Of a DNA stretch of 64,000 nt, positions 25,131-39,071 are shown piece after piece. Every line of letters begins with the position of its first letter. Within the stretch, counting starts at the first letter, position 1. This DNA is from Lathyrus oleraceus (lineage: Eukaryota > Streptophyta > Magnoliopsida > Fabales > Fabaceae). The notes beneath the pieces were generated by a model. It was not told the origin of the DNA and made no database searches. It saw only the letters and a list, made by a program, of their open reading frames with translations. The DNA lies in the NCBI RefSeq assembly GCF_024323335.1, contig NC_066585.1, positions 178,067,149 to 178,131,148 on the forward strand, read 5' to 3'. The position numbers and the translations under genes are program-made.

Positions 25131-26576
25131 TTAAGAAGATATATTCATCCTTCTTTTTAACTTGATTTTGATGAAGACAAGAAATTATCTTAAGAAGAAA
25201 GATCAAAGGAGAAAAATATTGAATCAAGTATCAAATTTATGGCAAGATTTAAATTTTAATGATATTGGATCATAGACAAAGACACAATGTTCAATTCAAT
25301 GGCTGTAGACCTTAAATGCTCAAAGAAAACGCTTCTAACTCATTATATGCATTATTTTCAAAATAACATTTTTAACTTAGAAATTTTTCTAAGTACAAGA
25401 CATGTTAATCGATTAACCCATATGTGTTAATAAGTTAACCTTCAAGTTCATCAATTAACCAATATATATTAATCAATTAACCATCTCTCTATACAAGTGA
25501 AATTTTGTTTTTCAAATGAGGATAATCGATTAACATGCAATGTCAATCAACTAACCATTCCATTTTTGAAATATGATAATTGATTAACCATTTCAGATTA
25601 ATTGATTAACTAAGTACATTTTCACATAATTTTTGATCGTTATGGAACTGTTAATCGATTAACCCATATAAATCAATCAATTAACCTCTGTATCAAATTG
25701 AATTTTTTTGAGCCAATGCATCACCTTTTCATCTCTAATGATCATAGGATCTTTTCATAACATTGCAAATAATCAATAAACATTTTCCAACCATTATTTC
25801 TAAAAATTCAAGAGGTACACGGTTCATTATAAATAGAAGAATTTTTCAATTCATAATAACTTTCTTCATGAACAATTTTGTCTGTTTTAAGTGTTAGTAA
25901 ATAGTTTGACAGAAAAACTTTTTCTGTTTAATTTTCAAGTCATATGTGAAATTTTTTGAGCATTTAAATATTTAAATATTCTATTTATTTGTTCATTGAG
26001 TTAGAAGATTGAAATTATCAATAGAAAAGAAGCGAAGTTATCAAATTATCAAAGTTGCTGCAAAGTCTGCTTATTACAAATTATATGTTTATTTGTAATT
26101 TTTCACCAAATGTGTGGTGATCCTTCATCTATAAGAAATGGTTGTACTTATTAAAGATTGTTGCAAATAGGAAAAATAGTTTTTCTATTTGTTGAAAAAG
26201 TTCTTTGAATTAGGGAGATTTAAAGTCAATCATAGTTGTTGGTGTTTTTGGAAATCAAGAAAGTGGTTTGCTTCTTTGTTGTTGTTAGAAGATTGTAGAA
26301 GAAGTCTTGGTGTGAGGTTTGTACAAAGATATAATAATAGTGGAAATATCTCACAGGGTGTGAGGGGCTAGATGTACCCTTGATTGAAAAGGAGAACTAA
26401 TATAATTCTATGTTCCTTTTTTACTTTATTGCACTTTAATTTTCTATTTCTTATTCATTCATCCGTTCGTTAACTTTGGAAAAAAATACAAGAAACCATA
26501 AAATTCCATAAAATCTCTAAAAAGTCTTAAAATCTAATTCACCACCCTCTTAGATTGTACACTCTATAATTACAAT
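25130..26576 (+). repeat. 5' LTR of Copia element A
   Basis: The right edge is fixed by the primer-site-like TGACATCAGAGC at 26578-26589 followed by a gag reading frame. The left edge is approximate, judged from the typical Copia LTR phrase ACTTGATTTTGATGAAGACA at about 25160. A TATAAATAG box lies at 25828-25836, so the upstream part is U3. U3 carries five paired near-palindromes at 25404-25686. Confidence 0.6.
25404..25686. repeat. Array of five paired TTAATCGATTAA-type palindromes in LTR A
   Basis: Five doublets, each box close to GTTAATCGATTAACC, are separated within a doublet by 7-10 bases and between doublets by about 35-65 bases. The first and last doublets have a perfect TTAATCGATTAA; others drift to TCAATTAA or TAATTGATTA. 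The array ends about 140 bp upstream of the LTR TATA box. Confidence 0.85.
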
Positions 26577-26623
26577 TGACATCAGAGCAGATTAAGGTAA
26601 CTTGCTCCTAGATTCGGGTAAAA

Positions 26624-27370
26624 ATGTCTTATGGTAATCCGATTTTCAGAGATGGTGGTAGTAGCAACAAACCTCCATGCTTTGTTGGTGAACATTATGA
26701 TTTTTGGAAAATTCGCATGCAAGCATATATTTGGAGTGATGTCGAAGATGGTCCATTCATTTACATGAGTGTTGTTAATGATGTTGAGACATCCAAGATA
26801 AAAAGTTCTTGGAATGGTGATGATAGAAAGAATTTTTTATCTGAAAAAAAAGCTAACAACATGATTCAATCGACCCTTGCTGTGGACGATTCTTTTGTAT
26901 CTCTCATTGTAAAATAACAAAAGAGCTATGGAATACGTTAGAAGTCACTCATGAAGGAACCGTGAAAGTGAAAAGATAAAAAATAACACATTATCTCAAG
27001 AATACAAAACATTCAGGATGCAGCCCATAGAATCAATTCTTGACTTGCAAAAAAGATTTGCACACATGACTAACAACTTAATGGCACTCGGTAAGACTTT
27101 TACTAATGATAATTTAAATCTCAAAGTACTCAGGTCATTAACAAAGACATGACAACCAAAAGTGACAACGATAACAGAAAATAAGAGTCTATCCAAAATG
27201 ACTTCTGCAACATTGTTCGAAAAATTCCAAGAGCATGAGATATAACTTAAAAGATTGGAGAAGCATGAAGATCAATAAAAGAATTCTAAAAATATTACCT
27301 TAAAAACTAGAGTAAAAAATCATGATAGAAATCAAGAGGATTGAAAATTATGTTCCTTAGGGGACATATA
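26624..27370 (+). pseudogene. Copia A gag remnant
   Basis: Starts MSYGNPIFRDGGSSNKPPCF with the Copia gag features F.GEHYDFWKIRMQAYI and KKANNMIQSTLAVDDSF (open to 26917). After a stop at the expected TTKELWNTL position the similarity continues in other frames (SQEYKTFRMQP, LEKFQEHE). It is cut at 27380 by Copia B. Confidence 0.7.
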
Positions 27371-27380
27371 TTGGACACGA

Positions 27381-27511
27381 TGTTGGAACAACTGATCCAA
27401 TAAATTAAACCAGAATAACTACAATACAAAACACAATAGGGAAAGCTGTAAAATGCAAGAGATTAATAACCTAATTCAGTGAAACCACAACTATATCTGG
27501 GGGACACTCTA
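27381..27511 (-). repeat. Copia element B 3' LTR, distal piece
   Basis: On the minus strand this is the last 131 bases of the LTR, ending GTTCCAACA at 27381. The rest of the LTR is at 41638-42395; the Athila element sits between. The junction sequence gggggacactcta on this side and ctctacctaag on the other share the TSD ctcta. Confidence 0.75.
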
Positions 27512-28509
27512 TGATCCACGGTCGTACACGGGTCAAAAATGAGTAACTAAGAACGGTATTCTATGGAAGCGACACTCGAGTATCGTATCGCAAGGACTCT
27601 TGACAAATTAACCAAATAAGAAAACAAAATAGGAGGGTTTCGATTCGATTTAAAATTAGTGATTATAAAAAGTGATTATGAAAAGTGATTATAAAAAGTG
27701 ATTATAAAATAAGCTGATCTACTGTTTTGATTTCCTAACTTATCATTGGTTAATACATTTTTCCTGCCCTAAGCGGATTCTAATCCCTTTTCAATTTCAG
27801 TAACAATAACAAGCGCATTGATACTAATATATGATATGTGTTCATAATTTCTGAATTAAGCAAACGGGTTAATCACACGCAAATTAAGCAAACACGATTA
27901 TGGAACATATATCTATAGAACTTGAATAAAGCATACGATACATAGAACAAAATACTGAAAGAGAAAAGAAATTTGATTGAAAATTAAGAAACCTCAAAGT
28001 ATCGGCGGAAACCGATTACAACAGATCAACCTTATGAACTTTAGTTCTCCATGATATCGTCTAAACAATATTGTATTTTCAAAATTCACAATAGGATTAC
28101 TGTAGAAGTGAAAGACCTAATATAATAAAAGGGAAATTCGAGTCCTTATGGAATCCGACCCGAACCGGCCCAAACTAACTATTTTATTTAAGTCTAAAAC
28201 TTCAACAAATTATTCGACCCTCCTTCACTCTGAATCAACTTTTGACTTCAACACAAAACTTATAGCTCTTTCTCTTAGCTTTCCAATGCATATCAGAATG
28301 CGTCAATCCTATTCTCATAACTCAAGTTATGGTCTGCATAGTGAAAAGGTATCAAATAATTGTTTATGTTGAAAATAAAGTACGAAAATAAGATAAAGGC
28401 AAAAATAAACTTAAATATAAAAACATACTAAAATAGTAAAAATAGTAGAATAAACTATAGAGTTGTCTAAGTACAATAGTAGAAGATGTGCATCAAAATA
28501 CACTGATCA
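27512..28509 (-). repeat. 3' LTR of the Athila-like element
   Basis: Ends TGATCCACGGTC...ACTGATCA in plus orientation. Pairs with 40580-41632; carries a short internal repeat of AGTGATTATAAA units near 27658-27710. Confidence 0.85.
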
Positions 28510-28524
28510 AATTCCCCCACACTT

Positions 28525-29580
28525 GAACTTTTGCACTCCGAGCAAAATTATAAATTCAAAACTCAAAACAGAAAAAAAAAACAAGAACAAATAGAACATG
28601 TAATTCCAAAGGTTATCAAGATACAAGATGCAAGTAAAATTCTAAATCTAAGCTTCAAAAAAATGACATTAGTAAGTAACTCTTTTGTGACATTCAAAGC
28701 AAATCTAAAAAACAGATTACCAAAGAGTACATCAAAAGTAGCAAGATCCTCACAAAAGATCAAAAGGACTTTTATTCGATTGTAACTTGGTCAGGGTATG
28801 AGTGAGATAAATCCTAAGGGGTACTAGGCTAAGCTTCAAAGGGAGAAAAGAGACATGAAAGAACTTGCGGGAGTTGAACTACATTCATCCACTTTCAAAC
28901 AACAACTTTTTTGCTATTTTTCTTCTCTTTTATCTTTTTATTCTCTTTTTTTTCAGAGGGAAAATGTAATGACATTCTTTGATTTTTCCATTTTTAAAAA
29001 AAAATTCTTCTTCTTTTTCTACATATATATTTTTTTTCTTTTTCTGCCAACTTTTGAATGAAATATCACAGCTATAGTTATTCAACCCCCCACAACTCCA
29101 AACAAGACTCTTTCAACCCTATGAATGGGTGATAACATTGTTTTTCACTTTCAGGTTTGTAATGAGTTTAAACAAAGAATGGGATAATATGATCAAAGGG
29201 GTTTTCAAACAAGGGATGGTATTATTCAGGGTTGGCTTTTTGGCTAATCGCTAAAAGTTAAACAAAATAAGTTGCCTTTATCATATTAGTGTGCACAAGT
29301 AATCAACAGTTTCGAAAAGAGTAAATTCAAGTTCTAGAGACTAACAAACATAAGTGAAATCACACAAGAAAGAAAAAGATGGATTTTTTTGAATGTTATC
29401 CATTAAAAGGCTCAAAATCTCACAAGGTTAATTAATCTACCACTAATGATGTACAATTTAGAGTTTAGCCATACATATCATACTAAGAATGCACAAAAAG
29501 AATTAATCACATCACACCATAATTCTTTAATCAAGAAAACAAAGAAAATACTCACAATTGTAACTCAAAAAACACAGAAA
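28525..29580. other. Non-coding 3' interior of the Athila-like element
   Basis: AT-rich, low-complexity sequence between the pol remnant and the polypurine tract. Open frames here are Lys- or Phe-rich with no recognisable family. Confidence 0.6.
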
Positions 29581-29585
29581 AAATT

Positions 29586-30597
29586 TCATGTAAGAAAACA
29601 AAAAAAAGACAAAGAAACAGAATGAAATAAAAAAAAGTAAATGGTTCCCTCCCCCGCACTTAAAACATACATTGTCCTCAATGAAAGAACATAAATATAA
29701 AATAAGAGTGAGAGAAAGGAAAGAACACACCCGATGATTCGAGGCGGATAAATGATTGCATAAGTAGCCTTTCCCAAAGAGAGCTCTTTTACCGTCTCTT
29801 CTTCCAAAGTAGGGCTCTCATGGAGTAGCTTTAGGTAGTGTCAATTGATCTTGAAACTTTGACTTGTCCCTTCTCCTTGTACTCTAGGATCAAATAAGGA
29901 TATTTGATAAGTAAAAGTGTTGAATGAGCACGTGAAAGTGATCTCCTTTTTCACAACATCAAGAATCAAATGATTACAAGGCTGCCTCACTACTTTTGTT
30001 CCATCCTTAAGTGAGATCATATGCATACATATGGATGGGCTAATATCGCGAGTGTCAGTCAAGGTCCATCCAATTCCCTTCTTATGTTCCTGCTCAAGTT
30101 GAAGCTTTGATGAATAATATAAATCCTCATGAAGTAGTTTAGGCTCTAAAGAATGTGGTTGTTCAACGGAAGGTATGTTTGGGGAAGCCAGGATGTCAAG
30201 AGCTTCAGCTACATAAACAATTTCATTTACACTGCCACCCTGCAAGGCAACATCAATCTCAGCACAAACAACACAAAGGTTTGTGTTAGTACAATCATCA
30301 CATGAGTAAATATCATCAAAACCAGAAAACGTTGGAAAATCAGCTGAAAATAAATCAGAATAAGCTTCACGAACAACTTCAGAAAGCAACTATATTTGAA
30401 AAACAGAATGCTTTTCCTCGTCAATCTTATTATTTTTCAATACTCTTTGTGGGAAAGGGGTTGGTGGTACATACTATTTTTCAGCCTCAATAACAACAAA
30501 AGGTTCAGGTTTATTTTTCAGGTGTTGCACTAACAATTTTTTTTATTTTTTCTGGGGCTGGTTCTGCAACTTTTTCGATCCTCAGGAAAATTGCACT
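29586..30597 (-). pseudogene. Athila pol remnant: reverse transcriptase start fused by deletion to the pol tail
   Basis: The open stretch 30389-29841 contains HKKGIGWTLTDTRDISPSIC and MDVVKKEI-like sequence (start of Athila reverse transcriptase), then jumps to FTCSFNTFTYQ, a later reverse transcriptase segment, and then to FDPRVQGEGTSQSFKIN, which resembles the integrase C-terminal tail. It continues after a stop as LKLLHESPTLEEETVKELSL. The catalytic DD box, RNase H and the integrase core are absent. Confidence 0.7.
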
Positions 30598-32565
30598 TGT
30601 AACACCCTTCTAAAATACCCCAAAAATTTATTAAAATAATAAACATATAATCAGAGTAATAGTGCACCAAGGGTGTCACACAAACATTCCACACCATTTA
30701 AACAATATAACAATCATGCTCTTTTATTTAATTTAAATATAAAGTATTTGCACAATTACGCAGCGGATAGAGATCAACTCAATCATGCGAAACATGTAAC
30801 ATCACATGTAATTTAGTTCAACAACAACAACAATAATAATCAAAGTGTTCCCGCCCGATGTTACATCTATCAGAGCATGACCCACTAGGGAGACTACACT
30901 AGACTCCAAGCATTTGCTTCTACTCAACTCATTTCTCGTTACCTGAAAAATAGTTGTAAGGGTGAGTTCCTCAATCAATATAATAAGCATTATAAAACAA
31001 CATGTAATGCCAAGTAATTAACACATCAATAACCCTAATTGCAATACACATTCAGTAATAGCTCATTGGCTTAAACATCATACTCACATCAATATACAAT
31101 ACCAGTATAATCTCAAATCATACTTAACAACAACACAACACACGTATAATATTGGAACACATCCATTCATATTATACGCCATACATATTTTTATGCAATG
31201 AGACTCTACACATGCGGTACCGACTATTCTCGAACATATAGTTCAAGCTCACCGATCCCTCCAGATACGGCTACTAAGCTCACTAGTCCCACTCATTTGA
31301 GACCTAGTGACTCACTCACTAATTCCTCACCATGGGAATTAGCTACAGCCCCGAAGGCTAGACTATGCACACTAATCATCTAGTATGCAAACATCAACAA
31401 CAAACCCACAATGGTTCACTCACTAATTCCTCACTATGGGAATTAGCTACAGCCCCGAAGGCTATGCCATGCATGCTAATCATCTAGCAATGCAACATCA
31501 ACAATAATTCAAGAATAAACATATGCTCACACTCTGAGCCATACAACAGTCCATTCACACATACATGCATAATATATACATTCACAGCATCATGTACATC
31601 ATTATACATCATCAATCTTTCATCACATAAGCATGTCAGATTATGCCAAACAACAACCACAATATTAGTACATTTCAATATTGCATATACTGCTCAAAAC
31701 AGCGGGAATTTATCCCTATTACACCATAGGCAACATAGGCCAACCCTCAATTAGGTACACCACATTTAAAAACAATAATTTTTCACTCTGCAACAGTGTT
31801 AACCGGTTAACGCCCTGGGTTAACCGGTTAACGCAGGCAAAACTCACTTTCTGGCAAAACGCAACAGCGTTAACCGGTTAACGCCCTGGGTTAACCGGTT
31901 AACGCAGGCAAAACTCAATATTTTCACATTTCAATACAGTGTTAACCGGTTAACACCCTGGGTTAACCGGTTAACGCAGACCAAACAACAATTCCTGCGC
32001 TAACACACGGCAGAATGCAGAATTCCGCCGTTGGAGGACTTCCGGACCTCCGATTCCGATTCCGTAAACAGCTATACGATCGGGAAAACATTACTCACAC
32101 AAATACCGATTTAATTTCAACTTTCAGCACAGTTCATCCAACAACATTTCAACATTTACAATTCCCAATTAGGGTCAAATTAACAGCTTATCACTACCCA
32201 TGACATATTATCCCAAAATACCCATTAATCGACGATAAACTCCCCTTACCTTAACAATCCGGCGAATCTTTGAGCTTCAAGCCTTTCCGTTCTTCAACCT
32301 TTGCTCTTCAGCTCCTTTCTCCTCTTCTCTGCCCTTTTCCCTTTTCACGATTTTCTCTGTTTTCACGTGAAATGTTTTTACTCCCAATGGGACTTTTTCC
32401 TTAATTCCAACTTATATATATTTTCCAAATAATAATTATTATTCCAAAATAATAATAATTCAAAAAAATAATAATAATAATAAAATTTCCAATTATTTAA
32501 TTAAATTAATAATTAAATTATTAACTCAATTCAAATAATTATTTTATTATTATCGGGGTGTTACA
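30598..32565 (-). repeat. 3' LTR of the Tekay-like element
   Basis: Contains, on the minus strand, a TATATATAAG box at 32420-32411 and three doublets of GTTAACCGGTTAAC at 31798-31975, downstream of that box. Within each doublet the 7-base spacer is GCCCTGG or ACCCTGG. Confidence 0.9.
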
Positions 32566-32607
32566 ACTCTCCCCCACTAAAAGAGTTTTCGTCCTCGAAA
32601 ACATACC

Positions 32608-35600
32608 TCAAGCGAACAACTCTGGATAAGACTCCTTCATCTTACTCTCCAGTTCCCAAGTCACGTTGCCACCTGCTGGTCCTCCCCAAGCTACCTTCAC
32701 CAAGGCAATCTCTTTACCCCGCAACTGCTTCAACTCTCGATCCTCGATCCTCATAGGTGATGTTTCAACAGTCAGGTTATCTCTCACCTGTACATCATCT
32801 ATTTGGACTACATGCGACGGATCATGAATGTACCTCCTCAACTGAGACACCTGAAAAACTTCATGCAAATTCGCAAGCGACGGCGGTAAGGCGATACGAT
32901 AGGCTACTTCTCCTATCCTTTCCAAAATCTGATAAGGACCAATAAATCGAGGTGTCAACTTCTTCGACTTCAAATCTCGACCAACACCAGTTATCGGAGT
33001 AACACGAAGAAACACATGATCTCCCTCTTGGAACTCAAGTGACTTCCTCCTCTTATCATGATAACTCTTCTGACGACTCTGAGCAATCCTCATCTTCTCC
33101 TGAATCATCTTAATCTTTTCCGTAGTCTGTTGAACAATCTCCGGTCCAACCACGGCACTCTCACCGGACTCATACCAACACAAAGGTGTCCGACATCTCC
33201 TACCATACAAAGCTTCAAACGGTGCCATACCAATGCTCGAATGAAAACTATTGTTGTAGGTAAACTCAATCAAAGGTAAATAACAATCCCAAGCACCTCC
33301 TTTTTCCAAAACACAAGCTCTCAAAAGATCCTCTAATGACTGAATCGTCCTCTCAGTCTGACCATCAGTCTGCGGATGATATGCAGAACTCAATCTCAGC
33401 TTAGTTCCCAAAGCCTTCTGCAAACCTTCCCAGAATTTCGATGTAAATCTAGGATCCCTGTCCGAAACAATACTCGACGGAATACCATGCAAACTTACAA
33501 TCTTCTCAATATACAACTCGGCTAATCTCTCTAACGGATAATCCATTCTGATCGGAATGAAATGAGCCGACTTTGTCAATCTGTCAACAATCACCCAAAT
33601 GGCTTCAAAATTCTTATTTGTCCTCGGCAAACCAGAAACAAAATCCATACTGATACTATCCCACTTCCACTCTGGAATAGCCAACGGTTGCATTAGCCCA
33701 GACGGCTTCTGATGCTCAATCTTCGACTTCTGACAAGTCAAACAGGAATAAACAAAACTCGCAATTTCTCTTTTCATTCCCGGCCACCAAAATAACTTCT
33801 TCAAATCATGATACATCTTCGTAGCTCCAGGATGAATACTCAAGCCACTACGATGTCCTTCCTCAAGGATACTCTTCTTAAGTTCGATCACATCCGGAAT
33901 ACACACCCGATTACCAAATTTCAAAACACCATTCTCATCAACTCTGAATTCACCACCTTGGCCTTGATTCACTAAAGTCAACTTATCAACCAAAAACGCA
34001 TCGGATTTCTGACCCTCTCTGATCTCATCCAGAATACCACTTGTTAACTTCAACATTCCCAATTTAACACTATTGTGAGTACTCTCACACACCAAACTCA
34101 AATCTCTAAACTGCTCAATTAAATCCAATTCCCTAACCATTAACATAGACATATGTAATGATTTCCGACTCAATGCATCAGCCACTACATTTGCTTTACC
34201 CGGATGGTAATTCAAACCAAAATCATAATCCTTCAGAAACTCTAACCATCTCCTCTGTCTCATATTCAGCTCTTTCTGATCAAACAAATACTTTAAACTC
34301 TTATGGTCACTGAAAACCTCAAATCTTGATCCATACAAGTAATGCCTCCACAACTTCAAAACAAACACTACAGCTGCCAACTCTAAATCGTGCGTCGGAT
34401 AGTTCCTTTCATGAACCCTCAGCTGTCTCGAAGCATAAGCTATAACCTGCTGATTCTGCATCAACACACCACCCAAACCCAACAATGAAGCATCACAGTA
34501 AACTTCAAATGGTTCCGACGAACTCGGTAACGTCAAAATAGGAGCAGTAGTCAACCTTCTCTTTAACTCTTGGAAACCTTCTTCACATTTTGAGTCCCAA
34601 ACAAACGCTTGCCCCTTTCTAGTCAACATCGTCAACGGTAACGCCAACTTAGAAAATCCCTCAATGAACTTCCTATAATAACCAGCCAAACCAAGGAAAC
34701 TTCGAATCTCAGCAACAGACTTCGGAGCTTCCCACTTAGATACCGCTTCTATCTTAGAAGGATCAACAGCAACACCACCTCTTGAAATCACATGACCAAG
34801 AAAACTAACTTCTGCTAACCAAAATTCACACTTAGACAGTTTAGCAAATAACTGCTTTTCTCGCAGCACTCCTAAAACCACTCTCAAATGCTCAGCATGC
34901 TCTTCTTCAGATTTCGAATACACCAAAATGTCATCAATAAACACCACAACAAACTGATCCAAGTACGGATGGAAAATCCTATTCATGTACTCCATAAATA
35001 CTCCAGGCGCATTAGTCACACCAAAAGGCATTACAGAATACTCATAATGTCCATACCTCGTTCTGAAAGCAGTCTTCTGAATATCCTCAGTTTTCACACG
35101 TATCTGATGATACCCAGATCTCAAATCTATCTTGCTGAACACACTCGCACCAACCAACTGATCCATCAAATCATCAATCCTCGGCAAAGGATACCGATTC
35201 TTGATCGTCACTTTATTCAGTTGCCTGTAGTCCACACACAACCTCATAGTACCTTCCTTCTTCTTAACCAACAACACTGGTGCACCCCACGGTGACACAC
35301 TTGGACGAATAAACTTCTTATCCAACAAATCTTCCAACTGACTTTTCAATTCAGCTAACTCAACAGCAGACATACGGTACGGAGCCATCGATATCGGTCT
35401 AGTACCAGGTACCAATTCAATCGAGAACTCAACTTCACGCTCTGGCGGTAACTCATTCACTTCTTCCGGAAACACATCAGGAAAGTCACACACCACTGCT
35501 AGATCACGAATCACCAGTTTATCTTTAGCCTCTAAAGTTGCCAACAGCATAAACAACTCTGCCCCATCTGCCACTTCCTCATTCACCTGCCTGGCTGATA

Positions 35601-36978
35601 GAAACAGACTCTGCCCTTCCTCAATCTCAGGAAATATCACCGTCTTATCAAAACAGTTGATATAAACTCGGTTAAACACCAACCAGTTCATACCCAAGAT
35701 AACGTCAATCTGCACTAATGGAAGACACACAAGGTCTATCCCAAAATCTCTACCAAAAATATTCAAAGGACAACTCAAACAAACCGAAGTAGTAGTCACT
35801 GAACCCTTTGCAGGAGTATCAATCACCATACTTCCACGCATCTCAGATATCTCTAACTTAAGCTTCACAGCACAATCCACAGATATAAAAGAATGAGTAG
35901 CACCTGTGTCAATAATAGCTATAAGAGGAAAGCCATTAATATAACACGTACCTCTGATCAAACGATCATCTGCAGAAGTCTCAGAACCTGATAGAGCAAA
36001 AACCTTGCCTCCTGACTGATTCTCCTTCTTCGGCTTAGGACACTGGGGACTGATATGACCCAACTCTCCACAGTTGAAACAAGTTACAGTCTTCAATCGG
36101 CACTCTGCAGCCAAGTGACCACCTTTCCCACACTTGAAACACTTCATCTCAGCACTGGTACACTCATGAACACGATGTCCAGCCCGACCACATCTATAAC
36201 ACTTAGCAGGAGCACTAGAGTCCCCCCCACTAGGCCTCTTCATCCCACTCTGCTTCTGAAAACCTTTGCCAGCTGCATACGGTTTTCCACGATCCATCTG
36301 ATTCTTACCCTTCCTATCAACCCTCTGCTGATAGCTCTCTGCTCTAGCCTTGGAATCCTGTTCAAAAATTCTGCAACAGTCAACCAAGTCAGAAAACACC
36401 CTGATCCTCTGATATCCAATAGCTTGTTTGATCTCAGGACGCAACCCGTTCTCAAACTTCACACATTTCGAAAATTCTCCAGCAGCCTCATTATAGGGAG
36501 TATAGTACTTTGACAGCTCGGTGAACTTCGCAGCATACTCAGTAACCGACCTGTTACCCTGCTTCAATTCCAAAAACTCTATCTCTTTCTTTCCTCTGAC
36601 ATCTTCTGGAAAATACTTTCTCAGGAACCTTTCCCTGAACACAGCCCAAGTGATCTCAGTATTCCCAGCAGATTCCAACTCAGTGCGGGTAGCAACCCAC
36701 CAATCATCAGCTTCCTCTGACAGCATATGTGTACCGAACCTGACCTTCTGGTTATCAGCACACTCAGTTACTCTGAAGATCCTCTCGATCTCCTTCAACC
36801 ACTTCTGAGCACCATCTGGATCGTATGCTCCCTTGAACATTGGAGGATTGTTCTTCTGGAACTCACTCAGTTGACGAGCAGCTCCCATTCCTACAACATT
36901 TGGATTCCCTCCAAGTACTCCAGCCAGCATACCCAGAGCCTCAGCAATCGCAGCGTCATCTCTGCCTCTTCCAGCCAT
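32608..36978 (-). CDS. Gag-pol polyprotein of the Tekay-like chromovirus, 1456 aa
   Basis: I choose the start [10 protein letters not shown] at 36978; the frame is open 33 codons further (ATG at 37077), but those lie in leader sequence beside the primer binding site. Domains in order: gag ([22 protein letters not shown]) to about 240; three CCHC zinc knuckles at 260-273, 280-293 and 300-313; aspartic protease with [10 protein letters not shown] (D357); reverse transcriptase with VFIDDIL (D682, D683); RNase H with [11 protein letters not shown] (D829); integrase with HHCC (H1049, H1057, C1079, C1082) and catalytic D1112, D1173, E1209 spaced as DD35E; and a chromodomain-like tail at about 1412-1456 ([17 protein letters not shown]). 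All catalytic residues are present, so it may be autonomous. Gag and pol are in one frame. The chromodomain marks it as a chromovirus. Confidence 0.95.
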   Translation of the reverse strand: MAGRGRDDAAIAEALGMLAGVLGGNPNVVGMGAARQLSEFQKNNPPMFKGAYDPDGAQKWLKEIERIFRVTECADNQKVRFGTHMLSEEADDWWVATRTELESAGNTEITWAVFRERFLRKYFPEDVRGKKEIEFLELKQGNRSVTEYAAKFTELSKYYTPYNEAAGEFSKCVKFENGLRPEIKQAIGYQRIRVFSDLVDCCRIFEQDSKARAESYQQRVDRKGKNQMDRGKPYAAGKGFQKQSGMKRPSGGDSSAPAKCYRCGRAGHRVHECTSAEMKCFKCGKGGHLAAECRLKTVTCFNCGELGHISPQCPKPKKENQSGGKVFALSGSETSADDRLIRGTCYINGFPLIAIIDTGATHSFISVDCAVKLKLEISEMRGSMVIDTPAKGSVTTTSVCLSCPLNIFGRDFGIDLVCLPLVQIDVILGMNWLVFNRVYINCFDKTVIFPEIEEGQSLFLSARQVNEEVADGAELFMLLATLEAKDKLVIRDLAVVCDFPDVFPEEVNELPPEREVEFSIELVPGTRPISMAPYRMSAVELAELKSQLEDLLDKKFIRPSVSPWGAPVLLVKKKEGTMRLCVDYRQLNKVTIKNRYPLPRIDDLMDQLVGASVFSKIDLRSGYHQIRVKTEDIQKTAFRTRYGHYEYSVMPFGVTNAPGVFMEYMNRIFHPYLDQFVVVFIDDILVYSKSEEEHAEHLRVVLGVLREKQLFAKLSKCEFWLAEVSFLGHVISRGGVAVDPSKIEAVSKWEAPKSVAEIRSFLGLAGYYRKFIEGFSKLALPLTMLTRKGQAFVWDSKCEEGFQELKRRLTTAPILTLPSSSEPFEVYCDASLLGLGGVLMQNQQVIAYASRQLRVHERNYPTHDLELAAVVFVLKLWRHYLYGSRFEVFSDHKSLKYLFDQKELNMRQRRWLEFLKDYDFGLNYHPGKANVVADALSRKSLHMSMLMVRELDLIEQFRDLSLVCESTHNSVKLGMLKLTSGILDEIREGQKSDAFLVDKLTLVNQGQGGEFRVDENGVLKFGNRVCIPDVIELKKSILEEGHRSGLSIHPGATKMYHDLKKLFWWPGMKREIASFVYSCLTCQKSKIEHQKPSGLMQPLAIPEWKWDSISMDFVSGLPRTNKNFEAIWVIVDRLTKSAHFIPIRMDYPLERLAELYIEKIVSLHGIPSSIVSDRDPRFTSKFWEGLQKALGTKLRLSSAYHPQTDGQTERTIQSLEDLLRACVLEKGGAWDCYLPLIEFTYNNSFHSSIGMAPFEALYGRRCRTPLCWYESGESAVVGPEIVQQTTEKIKMIQEKMRIAQSRQKSYHDKRRKSLEFQEGDHVFLRVTPITGVGRDLKSKKLTPRFIGPYQILERIGEVAYRIALPPSLANLHEVFQVSQLRRYIHDPSHVVQIDDVQVRDNLTVETSPMRIEDRELKQLRGKEIALVKVAWGGPAGGNVTWELESKMKESYPELFA

Positions 36979-37103
36979 CTCTATTCTGAAAACCCAACAA
37001 ACTAAAACAATAAGTACTGATAGGGTTACACAACACCTATCCCGTACAGGGAAAACAGAATAATTACGACTCGACACGACCGACTATGCTCTGATACCAC
37101 TAA

Positions 37104-39071
37104 TGTAACACCCTTCTAAAATACCCCAAAAATTTATTAAAATAATAAACATATAATCAGAGTAATAGTGCACCAAGGGTGTCACACAAACATTCCACAC
37201 CATTTAAACAATATAACAATCATGCTCTTTTATTTAATTTAAATATAAAGTATTTGCACAATTACGCAGCGGATAGAGATCAACTCAATCATGCGAAACA
37301 TGTAACATCACATGTAATTTAGTTCAACAACAACAACAATAATAATCAAAGTGTTCCCGCCCGATGTTACATCTATCAGAGCATGACCCACTAGGGAGAC
37401 TACACTAGACTCCAAGCATTTGCTTCTACTCAACTCATTTCTCGTTACCTGAAAAATAGTTGTAAGGGTGAGTTCCTCAATCAATATAATAAGCATTATA
37501 AAACAACATGTAATGCCAAGTAATTAACACATCAATAACCCTAATTGCAATACACATTCAGTAATAGCTCATTGGCTTAAACATCATACTCACATCAATA
37601 TACAATACCAGTATAATCTCAAATCATACTTAACAACAACACAACACACGTATAATATTGGAACACATCCATTCATATTATACACCATACATATTTTTAT
37701 GCAATGAGACTCTACACATGCGGTACCGACTATTCTCGAACATATAGTTCAAGCTCACCGATCCCTCCAGATACGGCTACTAAGCTCACTAGTCCCACTC
37801 ATTTGAGACCTAGTGACTCACTCACTAATTCCTCACCATGGGAATTAGCTACAGCCCCGAAGGCTAGACTATGCACACTAATCATCTAGTATGCAAACAT
37901 CAACAACAAACCCACAATGGTTCACTCACTAATTCCTCACTATGGGAATTAGCTACAGCCCCGAAGGCTATGCCATGCATGCTAATCATCTAGCAATGCA
38001 ACATCAACAATAATTCAAGAATAAACATATGCTCACACTCTGAGCCATACAACAGTCCATTCACACATACATGCATAATATATACATTCACAGCATCATG
38101 TACATCATTATACATCATCAATCTTTCATCACATAAGCATGTCAGATTATGCCAAACAACAACCACAATATTAGTACATTTCAATATTGCATATACTGCT
38201 CAAAACAGCGGGAATTTATCCCTATTACACCATAGGCAACATAGGCCAACCCTCAATTAGGTACACCACATTTAAAAACAATAATTTTTCACTCTGCAAC
38301 AGTGTTAACCGGTTAACGCCCTGGGTTAACCGGTTACCGCAGGCAAAACTCACTTTCTGGCAAAGCGCAACAGCGTTAACCGGTTAACGCCCTGGGTTAA
38401 CCGGTTAACGCAGGCAAAACTCAATATTTTCACATTTCAATACAGTGTTAACCGGTTAACACCCTGGGTTAACCGGTTAACGCAGACCAAACAACAATTC
38501 CTGCGCTAACACACGGCAGAATGCAGAATTCCGCCGTTGGAGGACTTCCGGACCTCCGATTCCGATTCCGTAAACAGCTATACGATCGGGAAAACATTAC
38601 TCACACAAATACCGATTTAATTTCAACTTTCAGCACAGTTCATCCAACAACATTTCAACATTTACAATTCCCAATTAGGGTCAAATTAACGGCTTATCAC
38701 TACCCATGACATATTATCCCAAAATACCCATTAATCGACGATAAACTCCCCTTACCTTAACAATCCGGCGAATCTTTGAGCTTCAAGCCTTTCCGTTCTT
38801 CAACCTTTGCTCTTCAGCTCCTTTCTCCTCTTCTCTGCCCTTTTCCCTTTTCACGATTTTCTCTGTTTTCACGTGAAATGTTTTTACTCCCAATGGGACT
38901 TTTTCCTTAATTCCAACTTATATATATTTTCCAAATAATAATTATTATTCCAAAATAATAATAATTCAAAAAAATAATAATAATAATAAAATTTCCAATT
39001 ATTTAATTAAATTAATAATTAAATTATTAACTCAATTCAAATAATTATTTTATTATTATCGGGGTGTTACA
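37104..39071 (-). repeat. 5' LTR of the Tekay-like element
   Basis: Same length as the 3' LTR. The palindrome array is at 38304-38481; one box has mutated to GTTAACCGGTTACC. Confidence 0.93.

Larger units (their letters stand above)
30598..39071 (-). mobile_element. Intact, young Tekay-like chromovirus (Ty3/gypsy)
   Basis: Two 1968-bp LTRs (5' 37104-39071, 3' 30598-32565) with TG...CA ends and a perfect TSD gcact (30593-30597, 39072-39076). Primer binding site TGGTATCAGAGC (minus) at 37088-37099; polypurine tract CTTTTAGTGGGGGAGAGT (minus) at 32566-32583. I see only about four substitutions between the LTRs, so insertion was recent. A single uninterrupted polyprotein fills the interior. It is inserted in the Athila-like element. 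Confidence 0.95.

Noticed and set aside
30802..30990. The identical 62-codon frame in both Tekay-like LTRs (also 37308-37496)
   Set aside because: Duplicated because LTRs are duplicated; the composition (poly-Val/Ile from CAA repeats) does not suggest a protein.
31798..31975. Regularly spaced palindromic repeats resembling a CRISPR array
   Set aside because: Spacers are themselves nearly identical (GCCCTGG and the longer inter-doublet segments), the repeats are inside TG...CA-bounded LTRs with TSDs, and the genome is a plant.
35000..36800. Plus-strand open frames of 90-150 codons opposite the Tekay-like polyprotein
   Set aside because: They are antisense shadows of a strongly coding minus strand.
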